From Bordetella parapertussis (GTDB taxonomy: Bacteria > Pseudomonadota > Gammaproteobacteria > Burkholderiales > Burkholderiaceae_B): a stretch of 36,705 bases of DNA. This document shows positions 1-8,433 of the stretch, piece after piece. The translations under genes and the position numbers were made by a program. The DNA lies in NCBI GenBank assembly GCA_945868195.1, contig CAMBLP010000003.1, forward strand, positions 1-36,705. Reading direction: 5' to 3'. Below the pieces are notes generated by a model. It did not search any database and had not been told where the DNA came from. It saw nothing but the letters and a program-made list of their open reading frames with translations. The stretch's first letter is position 1. Each line of letters starts with the position of its first letter.

Positions 1-41
1 TCAACAATGAAGCCCGCCTGACGCCAGCCCGATACCGGCCA
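1..41 (+). promoter_or_regulatory. Cobalamin riboswitch, 3' end only (truncated by window edge)
   Basis: The first 40 bases contain the conserved 3' half of a B12 riboswitch: an AGCCCGCC segment at about 11-18, then a GCCAGCCCGATACCGGCC segment at about 23-40. The latter matches the family's closing 'GCCaG..cGAtACCgGCC' element. The 5' part of the aptamer lies outside the window, so the fold cannot be completed here. A B12 transporter gene follows directly (btuB at 123), which is the usual target; adenosylcobalamin binding would be expected to lower its expression. Confidence 0.75.
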
Positions 42-50
42 GTTTGAGTG

Positions 51-77
51 GAAAAGGTGTTGAACACCCTTTCTTTT
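51..77 (+). terminator. Riboswitch-linked terminator-like hairpin in the btuB leader
   Basis: Bases 51-60 pair with 64-73 around a TGA loop: GGTGT (56-60) with ACACC (64-68), then an A/C mismatch, then GAAA (51-54) with TTTC (70-73). TTTT follows at 74-77. The position between aptamer and start codon fits an expression platform that stops transcription when cobalamin is bound. The T-run is short, so a translational switch is also possible. Confidence 0.4.
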
Positions 78-87
78 GAACGTTCAG

Positions 88-107
88 GATGTGCGGGGAC
101 GCACATC
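88..107 (+). promoter_or_regulatory. Hairpin just upstream of the btuB ribosome binding site
   Basis: A perfect 7-bp inverted repeat, GATGTGC at 88-94 and GCACATC at 101-107, encloses a six-base loop. It ends five bases before the GAGG ribosome binding site at 113-116. It may be part of the riboswitch expression platform controlling access to that site; this role is inferred from position only. Confidence 0.35.
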
Positions 108-122
108 ACTACGAGGTTTTTT

Positions 123-2096
123 ATGCATCATTCTCCTAACCGGGCTACCCTCGGTCGCTCAACTATTGCCCTTGCAACTTCTACGGCTTTAAGCCTAGGA
201 ATCGGGCTGACTGCACTCACCACCCACAACGCGCTGGCTCAGCCAACGCCGATGGACATAACCCCAGTCCCAAAGCTTGCCACCATCGTCGTGACACCGA
301 CGCGCGCACCAGAACCCCTCTCGCAAACCTTGGGCGACAACAGTGTGATTTCCCGGGAAACGCTCGAAACGCTTCCCAACGGTACGCTCGCGGATGCGCT
401 CACGCGAGCGCATAGCATCGAAAGTGTCAACTTAGGCGGTCCGCAAACCGTCAGCACGATCAATATTCGCGGCACCAACAGCAACCAATCGCTCATTTTG
501 ATTGATGGTGTGCGTGTCAATAACGCCACCAACGGTCTCCCTCCGCTCAATGCGATTCCGCTCAATAGTATTGAGCGTATCGAAATCGTGCGGGGCACTA
601 GCAGCAGCTTGTATGGTGCGGACGCAATCGGTGGCGTAGTCAACATCATTACGCGCAGCGAGACCGATCGACCCTTTTCGGCCTACGCCAATGCTGGTGT
701 TGGTACCTATGCCACGACCCAATACGATGCGGGATTTTCCGGCGCCAAAGACGGTTGGAGCTACAGTTTGTTTGGTGGCTATGGTCAGAGCAAGGGTTTT
801 AACGCCACCACGCCCTCCAACTACAGCCATAATCCCGACAGCGACTCTTATTACCGGAGCAACATCGGTGGCGCCTTAGGCTATACCTGGAAGCCTGGTC
901 AAACGATCACCTTGCAAACCTTCCAGTCTCAAGTCAACGGCAGCTACGATGCCGGCGCCCCATATTTTGGTGATCGCGGGATCCAGACGCTGAGCAATAA
1001 CATCCTGACAAGTCGAAATGTGATTTCCTCGTTTTGGACTAGTACGCTCAGAGCGAGCTTGAGCAACGACACCTACAAAACCGTCAACGTCGATGCCTCG
1101 CAAAATTTCTACAACACGCCAGACGGTAAACAGTATTTCAAAACCAATCAAAGTCAGTACATCTGGCAAAACGACTTGAGCTTTTCGCCGACGCAAATCG
1201 TCAGCCTGGCCTTTGAAAGACTCGACCAACAGGTCGATGGCTCGCTGGTCGATAATATTTCGCCTGGCGTCGTCAACTATCAGCAAACCTCGCGCTTTAC
1301 CAACTCGCTCTTAGCGATTTATCGCGGCACTTGGGGTCCTCAGTCCGTGCAGGCGAGTGTGCGCAACGATGACAACTCACAGTTTGGTAACGTCACCACG
1401 GGCAGCCTAAGCTATGGCCTAGAGCTGACGCCACGCTGGAAGGCGAGCATCGGCGCCAACACAGGCTTTAGGGCTCCAAACTTCAACGAGCTTTATTGGC
1501 CCGTCACGCCCTTCTTTCTAGGCAACCCAAGCCTGAAACCTGAACGTTCGCAAAACATTGAAGCGGGACTCAAGTACACCACCGATCACACCCAACTTGG
1601 CCTCACGCTTTATCGCAACAACATCGATAATCTGATTTTGAACGAACCCACGATTCCGGGTAATGTTTTTTCGGCCTATACACCGATGAACATTGATCAG
1701 GCGTTAATCACGGGCATCACACTGACCGGCTCACAAAAGATCGGTCGCAATACGTTGGTGAAAGGCAGCTTCGATTGGTCCAACCCACGCAATGCCACAA
1801 CGGGGGAGCTGTTACCACAACGTGCGCAACGCGTGTTTAAAATGGCCGTAGACCAAAGCTTGGGTCGCGCTCGATTGAGCGGTGAATTTTTCGTCATCAG
1901 TCAGCGTCGAGACGCACTCACGAGTGATACGCTGGGTGGCTATGGTCTGATGAATATCGTGGGCAGCTACCCGCTCACGGAGAACACAGAGGTCCAGGTG
2001 CGCTGGAACAACGTCTTTGCCAAGCAATACACCCTCGTCCAGGGCTACGCAACGCCAGGCTCGAACGTGTTTGTAAACTTGGCGATGAAAATGTAG
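123..2096 (+). CDS. btuB: TonB-dependent vitamin B12 outer membrane receptor BtuB
   Basis: This 657-residue outer membrane beta-barrel should import cobalamin using TonB energy. A long signal peptide ends near ALAQ (residues 37-40). The TonB box is LATIVVT (52-58). The plug domain carries IRGTN and LILIDGVRVN (115-133) and YGADAIGGVVNIIT (164-177), all typical of BtuB, and the barrel has the BtuB-like segment VRNDDNSQFG. I chose the ATG at 123 because GAGG lies six bases upstream; an in-frame GTG at 48 would put the start inside the leader hairpins. The B12 riboswitch upstream and btuF downstream support cobalamin as substrate. The protein ends in Met rather than the aromatic residue usual for barrels, although the last strand otherwise looks normal. 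Confidence 0.93.
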   Translation: MHHSPNRATLGRSTIALATSTALSLGIGLTALTTHNALAQPTPMDITPVPKLATIVVTPTRAPEPLSQTLGDNSVISRETLETLPNGTLADALTRAHSIESVNLGGPQTVSTINIRGTNSNQSLILIDGVRVNNATNGLPPLNAIPLNSIERIEIVRGTSSSLYGADAIGGVVNIITRSETDRPFSAYANAGVGTYATTQYDAGFSGAKDGWSYSLFGGYGQSKGFNATTPSNYSHNPDSDSYYRSNIGGALGYTWKPGQTITLQTFQSQVNGSYDAGAPYFGDRGIQTLSNNILTSRNVISSFWTSTLRASLSNDTYKTVNVDASQNFYNTPDGKQYFKTNQSQYIWQNDLSFSPTQIVSLAFERLDQQVDGSLVDNISPGVVNYQQTSRFTNSLLAIYRGTWGPQSVQASVRNDDNSQFGNVTTGSLSYGLELTPRWKASIGANTGFRAPNFNELYWPVTPFFLGNPSLKPERSQNIEAGLKYTTDHTQLGLTLYRNNIDNLILNEPTIPGNVFSAYTPMNIDQALITGITLTGSQKIGRNTLVKGSFDWSNPRNATTGELLPQRAQRVFKMAVDQSLGRARLSGEFFVISQRRDALTSDTLGGYGLMNIVGSYPLTENTEVQVRWNNVFAKQYTLVQGYATPGSNVFVNLAMKM

Positions 2097-2115
2097 TGTT
2101 TAGAGGCAATATGGC

Positions 2116-3000
2116 GTGTTGAAAAACAGCTTCAAAGTGCTTGTGGGTTGGATGGCCTGCCTGTCCTTACTCCCCGACGCCTTTGCTCAAATCAGCGTCA
2201 CAGATGATCGCGGCGTGCTTGTGCAACTCTCCGCACCTGCGCGTCGCGTCATCACGCTTTCACCCCATGCGACCGAGCTTGTTTTTGCAGCAGGCGGTGG
2301 CCCGCTCATCGCCGCCACCGTCGACGCCAGCGATTTCCCAAAGGCAGCCCGCACTTTGCCGCGCATCGGCGCAGGCTTACAACCCGAGCCAGAGCGGCTT
2401 TTACGCCTCCGGCCAGACTTACTGATTGGCTGGCAAACGTCGCAATTTTCAACCCTCGATCGCCTGCGTATCCCCTCGTTTTTAAGCGCCCCCAAGACGC
2501 TCAACGAGGTCCCCGATACCATTGAAAAATTAGGCGTTCTTTTAGATACCCAGAATATCGCCAGGGCTCGCGCGTCTGCGCTCAGAGCGCTGCTGGAACC
2601 TTTAAAATCCGCACCAATCGCCGGTGCGCCTGTGCGCGTCTTTTTACAAGTCGGGGAAACGCCCGAATACACCCTCAATCGCACGCATTTATTGTCTCAA
2701 GTGATCGAAGCCTGCGGTGGCCTCAATGTTTTTGGTTCAGCGATCACGATCGCACCTAAAGTGAGTGCTGAAAGCGTGCTGGCACAACGCCCAGAGCTCA
2801 TTTTGCTCGGCAGAGTCGGTGCGCCAACACAACCCATCTTGGATCCCGCGACACAACAGTACTGGTCACGCCTAAATTTACCTGCCGCGCAGGCTGGGCA
2901 CAGCTATGTGATGGATTCGGATGTACTCTATCGTCCCGGCCCAAGACTCATCGAGGCTGCGCAAGCGATTTGCAACATGATTCAACAAGCCCGAAAATAA
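2116..3000 (+). CDS. btuF: Cobalamin ABC transporter substrate-binding protein (BtuF-like)
   Basis: A 294-residue periplasmic helical-backbone binding protein. The N-terminus is a signal peptide ending near DAFAQ (about residue 25). The mature start ([11 protein letters not shown], then [17 protein letters not shown]) and the segment [26 protein letters not shown] are typical of BtuF and related metal-chelate binding proteins. Translation starts at GTG (2116), with AGAGG about nine bases upstream and 19 bases after the btuB stop, so the two genes are probably cotranscribed. No permease (btuC) or ATPase (btuD) gene lies next to it, so the rest of the transporter must be encoded elsewhere. Cobinamide or haem chelates are possible alternative ligands, but the riboswitch and btuB favour B12. 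Confidence 0.85.
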   Translation: MLKNSFKVLVGWMACLSLLPDAFAQISVTDDRGVLVQLSAPARRVITLSPHATELVFAAGGGPLIAATVDASDFPKAARTLPRIGAGLQPEPERLLRLRPDLLIGWQTSQFSTLDRLRIPSFLSAPKTLNEVPDTIEKLGVLLDTQNIARARASALRALLEPLKSAPIAGAPVRVFLQVGETPEYTLNRTHLLSQVIEACGGLNVFGSAITIAPKVSAESVLAQRPELILLGRVGAPTQPILDPATQQYWSRLNLPAAQAGHSYVMDSDVLYRPGPRLIEAAQAICNMIQQARK

Positions 3001-3029
3001 CGGGTGACGCCCTAAAACCGAGAAGGCTT

Positions 3030-3839
3030 ATGAAGAACTCCCCTACCGACAGTTTGGTCATCGCAGGCAAGACCTACCAATCTCGACTCCTCGTCGGTAC
3101 CGGTAAATATCAGGATTTCGAACAAACGCGCTTGGCGATCGACGCCAGTGGTGCCGAAATCATTACGGTCGCGATCCGCCGCACCAATATCGGTCAACAC
3201 GCTAACGAGCCTAGCTTGCTCGAGTTTTTACCACCCCACCAATTCACCCTGCTACCCAATACAGCGGGTTGTTATAGCGCCGATGACGCCGTCCGCACCC
3301 TGCGACTCGCACGCGAACTGCTTGACGGACACCGACTCGTTAAACTTGAAGTCCTTGGCGATCCACATACCTTGTTTCCCAATATGCCCGAGACACTCGC
3401 CGCAGCGAAAACGCTCGTCGCCGATGGTTTTGACGTGATGGTGTATTGCACCGACGATCCTGTGCAATGTCGCATGCTTGAGGATATTGGCTGTGTCGCG
3501 GTCATGCCTCTCGCCTCGCTGATTGGCTCCGGCATGGGCATTCTCAACCCCTGGAACTTGCGTCTCATTATTGACCAAGCGCGCGTGCCAGTCCTTGTTG
3601 ACGCCGGGGTCGGCACCGCCTCTGATGCAACGATTGCCATGGAGCTTGGCTGCGATGGCGTTCTCATGAATACGGCCATCGCGGGTGCGCAGCAACCCGT
3701 CTTGATGGCCAGCGCCATGAAAAAAGGAGTCCAAGCCGGTCGTGAAGCCTTCCTCGCCGGACGCGTCCCCCGCAAAACTTACCAGGCTGCGCCGAGCTCG
3801 CCCATCACAGGGTTGATTACCCCCAAGAGCAGCACATGA
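3030..3839 (+). CDS. thiG: Thiazole synthase ThiG
   Basis: ThiG condenses 1-deoxy-D-xylulose 5-phosphate, dehydroglycine and ThiS-thiocarboxylate into the thiazole phosphate of thiamine. The 269-residue protein has the usual length. Landmarks include the LVGTGKY start of the barrel, VKLEVLGD with the Lys105 expected to form the Schiff base, the [12 protein letters not shown] phosphate loop, and [13 protein letters not shown]. The ATG at 3030 is chosen because GAGAAGG lies just upstream; an in-frame ATG at 2970 would overlap btuF. The gap to btuF is 29 bases and the stop overlaps the thiD start. The sulfur carrier gene thiS, thiO and thiE are not in the window. A ThiF/MoeB-type activating enzyme is encoded far away at 35041-35793. 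Confidence 0.95.
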   Translation: MKNSPTDSLVIAGKTYQSRLLVGTGKYQDFEQTRLAIDASGAEIITVAIRRTNIGQHANEPSLLEFLPPHQFTLLPNTAGCYSADDAVRTLRLARELLDGHRLVKLEVLGDPHTLFPNMPETLAAAKTLVADGFDVMVYCTDDPVQCRMLEDIGCVAVMPLASLIGSGMGILNPWNLRLIIDQARVPVLVDAGVGTASDATIAMELGCDGVLMNTAIAGAQQPVLMASAMKKGVQAGREAFLAGRVPRKTYQAAPSSPITGLITPKSST

Positions 3840-4687
3840 GCGCCTCTGAGTCGGCACGTCAGATTCCCAACACACTCACCATCGCCGGCATGGACCCGTC
3901 TGGGGGCGCCGGCATTTTGGCGGACGTCAAAGCGATGAGCGCGCTAGGTGCCTACGCTTGCGCGGTGGTCGCCGCCCTGACAGCACAAAACACGCAGGCG
4001 GTGACGGATATTTCACCCGTCAATCCGCAATTTGTTCGGGCACAGCTCAATACGCTGTTTGCGGATGTCACGATCCATGCCGCAAAGATCGGCATGCTTG
4101 GTCAAACAGGCGTCATTGAGGTGGTGGCCGATCGGCTTGGACACTTCAACCCCGAACACATCGTGCTGGATCCCGTCATGGTAGCCAAAAGCGGTGACCT
4201 GCTACTTGAACAAAAAGCCGTCGGCGCGCTGAGAGAGCAGTTGCTCCCCCTTGCCACCATCCTCACCCCAAATCTGCCTGAAGCGGGCGTTTTACTAGAA
4301 ATGCGCAGTGTTGAAACCGTTCGAGAAATGCGTCGCGTTGCTGAACGTCTGCGCAATCTGATGACGCACTCTGGGCACCGTTGGGTTCTCGTCAAGGGCG
4401 GGCATCTCCCTGGCAATGACACCATCGACATCCTTCACGATGGTGATCAGATGATCGAGTTGCCCGGCCATCGTATCCCGACGCGCAATACGCACGGCAC
4501 AGGCTGCACCCTCTCCTCGGCGATCACGGCCCTCTTGCCACAAACGCAGACCGTACCCGAGGCCACACAGAAAGCAAAAGACTACTTAGTTCAGGCGATT
4601 TTGCATTCCGAGGCCCTGCGTGTGGGCCAAGGTCATGGCCCTGTTCACCACTTCCATCAACTCTGGTCAGGAAAACCCTTACAATAA
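3836..4687 (+). CDS. thiD: Hydroxymethylpyrimidine/phosphomethylpyrimidine kinase ThiD
   Basis: ThiD phosphorylates HMP and then HMP-P to give the pyrimidine diphosphate for thiamine synthesis. The 283-residue ribokinase-like protein has the substrate segment [12 protein letters not shown] near the N-terminus (about 17-27), [12 protein letters not shown] in the middle, and the anion-hole motif [13 protein letters not shown] near residues 219-231. Its ATG overlaps the thiG stop (ATGA at 3836-3839), implying translational coupling. The stop codon (4685-4687) lies within a strong inverted repeat at 4671-4695 that may end the operon. Together with thiG it supplies both halves of thiamine; the coupling enzyme ThiE is not seen. 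Confidence 0.95.
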   Translation: MSASESARQIPNTLTIAGMDPSGGAGILADVKAMSALGAYACAVVAALTAQNTQAVTDISPVNPQFVRAQLNTLFADVTIHAAKIGMLGQTGVIEVVADRLGHFNPEHIVLDPVMVAKSGDLLLEQKAVGALREQLLPLATILTPNLPEAGVLLEMRSVETVREMRRVAERLRNLMTHSGHRWVLVKGGHLPGNDTIDILHDGDQMIELPGHRIPTRNTHGTGCTLSSAITALLPQTQTVPEATQKAKDYLVQAILHSEALRVGQGHGPVHHFHQLWSGKPLQ

Positions 4688-4695
4688 GGGTTTTC
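4671..4695 (+). terminator. Hairpin across the thiD stop codon, candidate terminator
   Basis: A perfect 10-bp inverted repeat: GAAAACCCTT at 4671-4680 and AAGGGTTTTC at 4686-4695, with a five-base loop. The thiD TAA stop straddles the loop and the right arm. The A-run and T-run sit at the stem base, as in bidirectional intrinsic terminators. No further T-run follows and only three G-C pairs form the core, so termination may be partial. Confidence 0.45.
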
Positions 4696-4742
4696 CGCCA
4701 TGTGACATTGTTGATCGGCTGACTTGTTTCCCCAATGATTTT

Positions 4743-5423
4743 ATGAAAGCGAATACTTTGCCTGATACCGAGCGCGCGCGCATCAACATGATCGAACAGC
4801 AGATTCGTCCTTGGGACGTTTCTGACAGCAATGTGCTTGAGGCGCTCTTTAGCGTTAAACGTGAGCTCTTTGTTCCCTCGAGCTATCGCGCTTTCGCATT
4901 TTCGGATATTGAGATTCCACTGACTATTTCCGCAGGGGAAACGCATCAGACGATGCTTTCACCCAAGCTCGAAGCCAAATTCACACAACTACTTCAGCTC
5001 AAAGAAGATGACTGCGTACTTGAGGTCGGTACGGGTTCTGGCTATCAGGCAGCCCTGCTGGCGCACATCGCGCGTGGGGTGACGAGCGTAGACATCGATC
5101 CGCGTTTGGCTGCTTTTGCGCAGCTCAACCTTCAGCAAGCAGGCATTTCAAACGTCAAGGTTGAAATAGGTGACTCCAGCAACGGCTGGGGGACGACTGA
5201 ATATGATGCGATTTTGGTGACCGGTGCGGTTGCCGCTATACCGGATGCGCTCAAGTATCAGCTTTGCGAAGGTGGGCGTATGGTGGTTGTGGTGGGTCAG
5301 GCCCCTGCGATGACGGCTTACCGTGTCACGCGTACAACTGCCGCTAGTTTTGAAACAACATCACTGTTTGAAACCGTCATTAAACCTCTGAGCGGCGCGC
5401 GACCTTCCAAGTTTAAGTTCTAA
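4743..5423 (+). CDS. Protein-L-isoaspartate O-methyltransferase family protein
   Basis: A 226-residue class I SAM-dependent methyltransferase of the Pcm-like type. The SAM-binding motif I is EVGTGSGYQAALLA (94-107), followed by an acidic SVDIDPRLA. The N-terminal segment IEQQIRPWDVSD and the motif TISAGETHQTMLSPK (61-75) mark a paralogue common in Burkholderiales. Canonical Pcm has a different segment there, so repair of isoaspartyl residues is not assured and the substrate is uncertain. The ATG at 4743 fits homologue length, although no clear ribosome binding site precedes it. It follows the hairpin at the end of thiD by 47 bases and ends tail-to-tail with hldC, sharing four bases. Confidence 0.8.
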   Translation: MKANTLPDTERARINMIEQQIRPWDVSDSNVLEALFSVKRELFVPSSYRAFAFSDIEIPLTISAGETHQTMLSPKLEAKFTQLLQLKEDDCVLEVGTGSGYQAALLAHIARGVTSVDIDPRLAAFAQLNLQQAGISNVKVEIGDSSNGWGTTEYDAILVTGAVAAIPDALKYQLCEGGRMVVVVGQAPAMTAYRVTRTTAASFETTSLFETVIKPLSGARPSKFKF

Positions 5424-5905
5424 GCTTGGCGAATCTTAGTCACTAGGGCGGACGTCGAACGCGCAAACTCGAAAGGAATTGCGACTGCTTTACCGCCCCA
5501 TGACTCCACCAGCTTGGTTTCTGCCAAGGCTTGCATGTCGTAATCGCCGCCTTTAACGATGAAGTCTGGACGGAGCAAGCCAATCAACGCGCCGGGGGTG
5601 TCTTCATCAAAAAAAGTCACGGCCTCGACACACGCAAGCGAAGCAAGCAAAGCCGCACGATCCTGCTCGTTGTTAAGCGGTCGATCTGGGCCCTTACCCA
5701 AACGGCGCGCCGAGGCGTCCGTATTAATTGCTACCACCAACGTGCCCCCGAGCTGGGCAGCCTGATCCAGATAGGTCACATGGCCACGGTGCAAAATATC
5801 AAAAACACCATTCGTAAACACCACTGGGCGAACCCAGTCCCCGCGGGCGATGTGTTGTGCACAGGCCTGAGGAGACAAGATTTTGCTTTCAAACCGGGCA
5901 GTCAT
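5420..5905 (-). CDS. hldC: D-glycero-beta-D-manno-heptose 1-phosphate adenylyltransferase
   Basis: This 161-residue nucleotidyltransferase activates heptose-1-phosphate with ATP to ADP-heptose for the LPS inner core. It shows the family signature VFTNGVFDILHRGHVTYLDQA, with the HxGH motif at His39-His42, and VVAINTDASARRLGKGPDRP. It corresponds to the C-terminal domain of E. coli HldE; the kinase half (HldA) must be encoded separately. The ATG at 5905 follows a GGGAG ribosome binding site with six-base spacing; the upstream TTG codons are less likely. It is the last gene of the minus-strand ubi cluster, 16 bases after the ferritin-like gene. gmhA at 30850 encodes an earlier step of the same pathway. 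Confidence 0.92.
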   Translation of the reverse strand: MTARFESKILSPQACAQHIARGDWVRPVVFTNGVFDILHRGHVTYLDQAAQLGGTLVVAINTDASARRLGKGPDRPLNNEQDRAALLASLACVEAVTFFDEDTPGALIGLLRPDFIVKGGDYDMQALAETKLVESWGGKAVAIPFEFARSTSALVTKIRQA

Positions 5906-5921
5906 CAACAACTCCCGCTCC

Positions 5922-6803
5922 TTAGGCCACCGAAGGTTTGGTGTCGGACGTGATCAAGGGCACTGCGCGTAACAACTCTTTACGATAACGATTTAAATCC
6001 TGAACCGTCTTAAAAGAACTATCCATCAGCAAAGACATGTTGTGCAAAATACGCGTACTGACCTTGCCTTCCCAGTCTTTGTCAAAATGGATTTGATGAT
6101 CGAGCCAACGCTCAAGCCAACCGGGCTCAGGTAACTTGGACTGCACCGTGTCATCAGGAAACATATCCTTATTGACATGCAAATTGGTGGGGTGCAGCGC
6201 TTGAGGTGTGCGATGCGCTGAGGCCATCAACACACCAATTTTTGCAAAGGCCATACGCGCTTGGGTCGCAATATCGCTCCCACGCTGTGTCAAGGCGCGC
6301 TTCATATAGCGTAAATAAGCACCGGCGTGTCGAGCCTCATCTTGTGCGATCACGTTGTAGATCGCCTTGATTACGGGCTCAGTGTGCCAGTCCGCCGCGC
6401 GTCGATACCAATGATTCAGACGCACCTCACCACAAAAGTGCAGCATCAGTGTCTCAAGAGGAGGCGCTGGGTCAAACTCAAAGCGAACGCGGTGCAGTTC
6501 CTCTTCGGTCGGGACCAGATCGGGCGCGAAGCGACGCAAATACTCAATGAGGACCAAGGAGTGTTTTTGCTCTTCGAAAAACCAAACCGACATAAAGGCA
6601 GAAAAATCACTGTCGTCACGATTATCGCGGAGGAACATTTCTGTGGCAGGCAGTGCCGCCCATTCTGTGATGGCATTCATTTTGATCGTTTGCGCCTGCT
6701 CATCGGTGAGCTTGCTACGATCAAAATCGTGCCAAGGAATATCCGTGGCCATATTCCAGCGCACCGACTCCATAGACTTGAAAAGTTCTGTGTAAAGCAT
6801 CAT
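5922..6803 (-). CDS. Ferritin-like di-iron protein (acyl-ACP-desaturase-like fold)
   Basis: A 293-residue, mostly helical soluble protein with a di-iron four-helix-bundle pattern. There is a helix-1 glutamate (E47 or E55), E-x-x-H at 78-81 (EQKH), a helix-3 glutamate at E126 (HFCGEVRLNHW), and E-x-x-H at 156-159 (EARH). This layout is shared by ferritin-like proteins, fatty acid desaturase type 2 and some oxygenases. The substrate cannot be read from sequence. It lies between ubiB and hldC on the same strand. ATG ATG at 6803/6800 follows an AAGG sequence. A role in oxygen-dependent chemistry near ubiquinone synthesis is only a guess from context. Confidence 0.75.
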   Translation of the reverse strand: MMLYTELFKSMESVRWNMATDIPWHDFDRSKLTDEQAQTIKMNAITEWAALPATEMFLRDNRDDSDFSAFMSVWFFEEQKHSLVLIEYLRRFAPDLVPTEEELHRVRFEFDPAPPLETLMLHFCGEVRLNHWYRRAADWHTEPVIKAIYNVIAQDEARHAGAYLRYMKRALTQRGSDIATQARMAFAKIGVLMASAHRTPQALHPTNLHVNKDMFPDDTVQSKLPEPGWLERWLDHQIHFDKDWEGKVSTRILHNMSLLMDSSFKTVQDLNRYRKELLRAVPLITSDTKPSVA

Positions 6804-6879
6804 TCACTGCCTTAAAGATTCAGCTCAGATCGTCATCACATGAAACAGTGATCTGTAGCTAAAGGTTTAACTAACAAAT

Positions 6880-8433
6880 TCATCGGATGAGCGCCCAAAG
6901 CGCCACACCCAATGCCAGAGCGGCTACGCCCGTTAATGCAACCAACAAACGATTACCCTGCTCACGCGCTTTGCGCGAGCGCTGCAACTCGGACAACACC
7001 GCGGACGAAACATCCGGACGCGTGAGTTGTGCATATAACAATCGCGGAAACTCGGGCAACCACTGCGACCACTGCGTCGCTTCCTGCGTCACTTTCTTCT
7101 TAATTCCCTTAAGCCCAACGCGCTCATGCATCCAACGCTCTAGGTAAGGTTTGGCCGTTTTCCACAAGTCTAACTGCGGATCAAGTTGACGTCCAAGTCC
7201 TTCGACATTGAGCAGGGTCTTTTGTAACAAAACCAATTGCGGTTGTATTTCAACATTAAACCGCCTTGATGTCTGGAAAAGACGTAATAACACTTGTCCC
7301 AGTGAGATTTCAGCCAACGGACGGTCGAAATAGGGTTCGCAGACCGCTCGTACGGCGCCTTCGAGCTCTTCTTCACGGGTCGTGGGCGGTACCCACCCTG
7401 ATTCGATGTGCAGCCGAGCCACTCTGCGATAGTCGCGCTGAAAAAAGGCTAAAAAGTTTTGCGCCAAGTAGTTCTTATCAAACTCGGATAACGACCCAAC
7501 AATCCCGAAATCTAACGCGATATAGCGGCCAAGCGTCTCGGGCCGGTCCGACACATAGATATTGCCAGGGTGCATGTCGGCATGAAAGAAACCGTCATCA
7601 AAGACCTGTGTGAAAAAAATCTCCACGCCAGTTTGGGCAAGCTTGGGAATATCCACCCCAAGCATGCGCAATTTTTCTATCTGGCTGACAGGAACACCAT
7701 ACATCCGCTCCATCGTAAACACATTCGTCGCGCAATAGTCCCACATCACCTCGGGAACCCACAATAGATTCGGTCGTGGACCCTCGTTGGAGAAATTCCT
7801 GCGCAATTGACTGCAATTTGCGGCCTCTCTGAGTAAGTCCAACTCATCGTGCAGATGCTTATCAAACTCGGCAACAACCTCGCGTGGCTTGAGTCGCCTG
7901 CCATCGGGCGCGAGCCGCTCAATGAGCCCAGCCAGCACCCGCATCAAAGAGAGATCTTTATCGATCACCTCCAGCATCCCGGGCCTAAGCACCTTGACCG
8001 CGACGGACCTGCCATCGTGCAATACCGCAAAATGCACCTGCGCGATCGAGGCGGATGCGACCGGATCTTTATCAAACTGCGCAAACAACTTAGACGTCGG
8101 TGCGCCAAGCGCCGCCTCGATCATTGCCGCGGCCTCGTCAGACGGAAAAGGCGCAACACGGTCTTGTAACAGGGTGAGCTCATCCGCGACATCCGGCGGG
8201 ATCAAATCGCGCCGCGTCGACAACACCTGACCAAATTTGACGAAAATCGGCCCCAAGGATTCAAGCGCAAGACGCAGCCTGAGTCCGCGCGGCATCTTTG
8301 GCTGGGAACCCAGCCTCACTAACCACAACAAGCGCACAGCGATAGGATGGTCAATACCGGACAACACCAATTCGTCCAGTCGGTATCGCAAAGCGACGAT
8401 GATGATCCGCGTCAAGCGCGGCAAGGACATCAT
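6880..8433 (-). CDS. ubiB: Ubiquinone biosynthesis ATPase/kinase-like protein UbiB
   Basis: A 517-residue member of the ABC1/ADCK/UbiB atypical kinase family needed for ubiquinone synthesis at the membrane. Family hallmarks are present: KFGQ (K66-Q69), the alanine-rich nucleotide loop ASASIAQVH (126-134), the lysine of VAVKVLRP (K147), the catalytic-loop segment [11 protein letters not shown] and the metal-binding DFG in [10 protein letters not shown]. The C-terminus ends in a hydrophobic helix ([21 protein letters not shown]) after a basic stretch, fitting membrane anchoring. Its ATG overlaps the ubiJ stop (8430-8433), so the two are translationally coupled. UbiB is now thought to act as an ATPase helping extract or present lipid intermediates rather than as a hydroxylase. 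Confidence 0.95.
   Translation of the reverse strand: MMSLPRLTRIIIVALRYRLDELVLSGIDHPIAVRLLWLVRLGSQPKMPRGLRLRLALESLGPIFVKFGQVLSTRRDLIPPDVADELTLLQDRVAPFPSDEAAAMIEAALGAPTSKLFAQFDKDPVASASIAQVHFAVLHDGRSVAVKVLRPGMLEVIDKDLSLMRVLAGLIERLAPDGRRLKPREVVAEFDKHLHDELDLLREAANCSQLRRNFSNEGPRPNLLWVPEVMWDYCATNVFTMERMYGVPVSQIEKLRMLGVDIPKLAQTGVEIFFTQVFDDGFFHADMHPGNIYVSDRPETLGRYIALDFGIVGSLSEFDKNYLAQNFLAFFQRDYRRVARLHIESGWVPPTTREEELEGAVRAVCEPYFDRPLAEISLGQVLLRLFQTSRRFNVEIQPQLVLLQKTLLNVEGLGRQLDPQLDLWKTAKPYLERWMHERVGLKGIKKKVTQEATQWSQWLPEFPRLLYAQLTRPDVSSAVLSELQRSRKAREQGNRLLVALTGVAALALGVALWALIR

Noticed and set aside
3252..3875. Long minus-strand open frames (up to 207 codons) opposite thiG
   Set aside because: They are antisense shadows of thiG, with no recognisable domain and no plausible start context.
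6804..6879. Terminator between ubiB and the ferritin-like gene
   Set aside because: Only an interrupted ATCAC/GTGAT hairpin is present, with no T-run, so continuous transcription is more likely.
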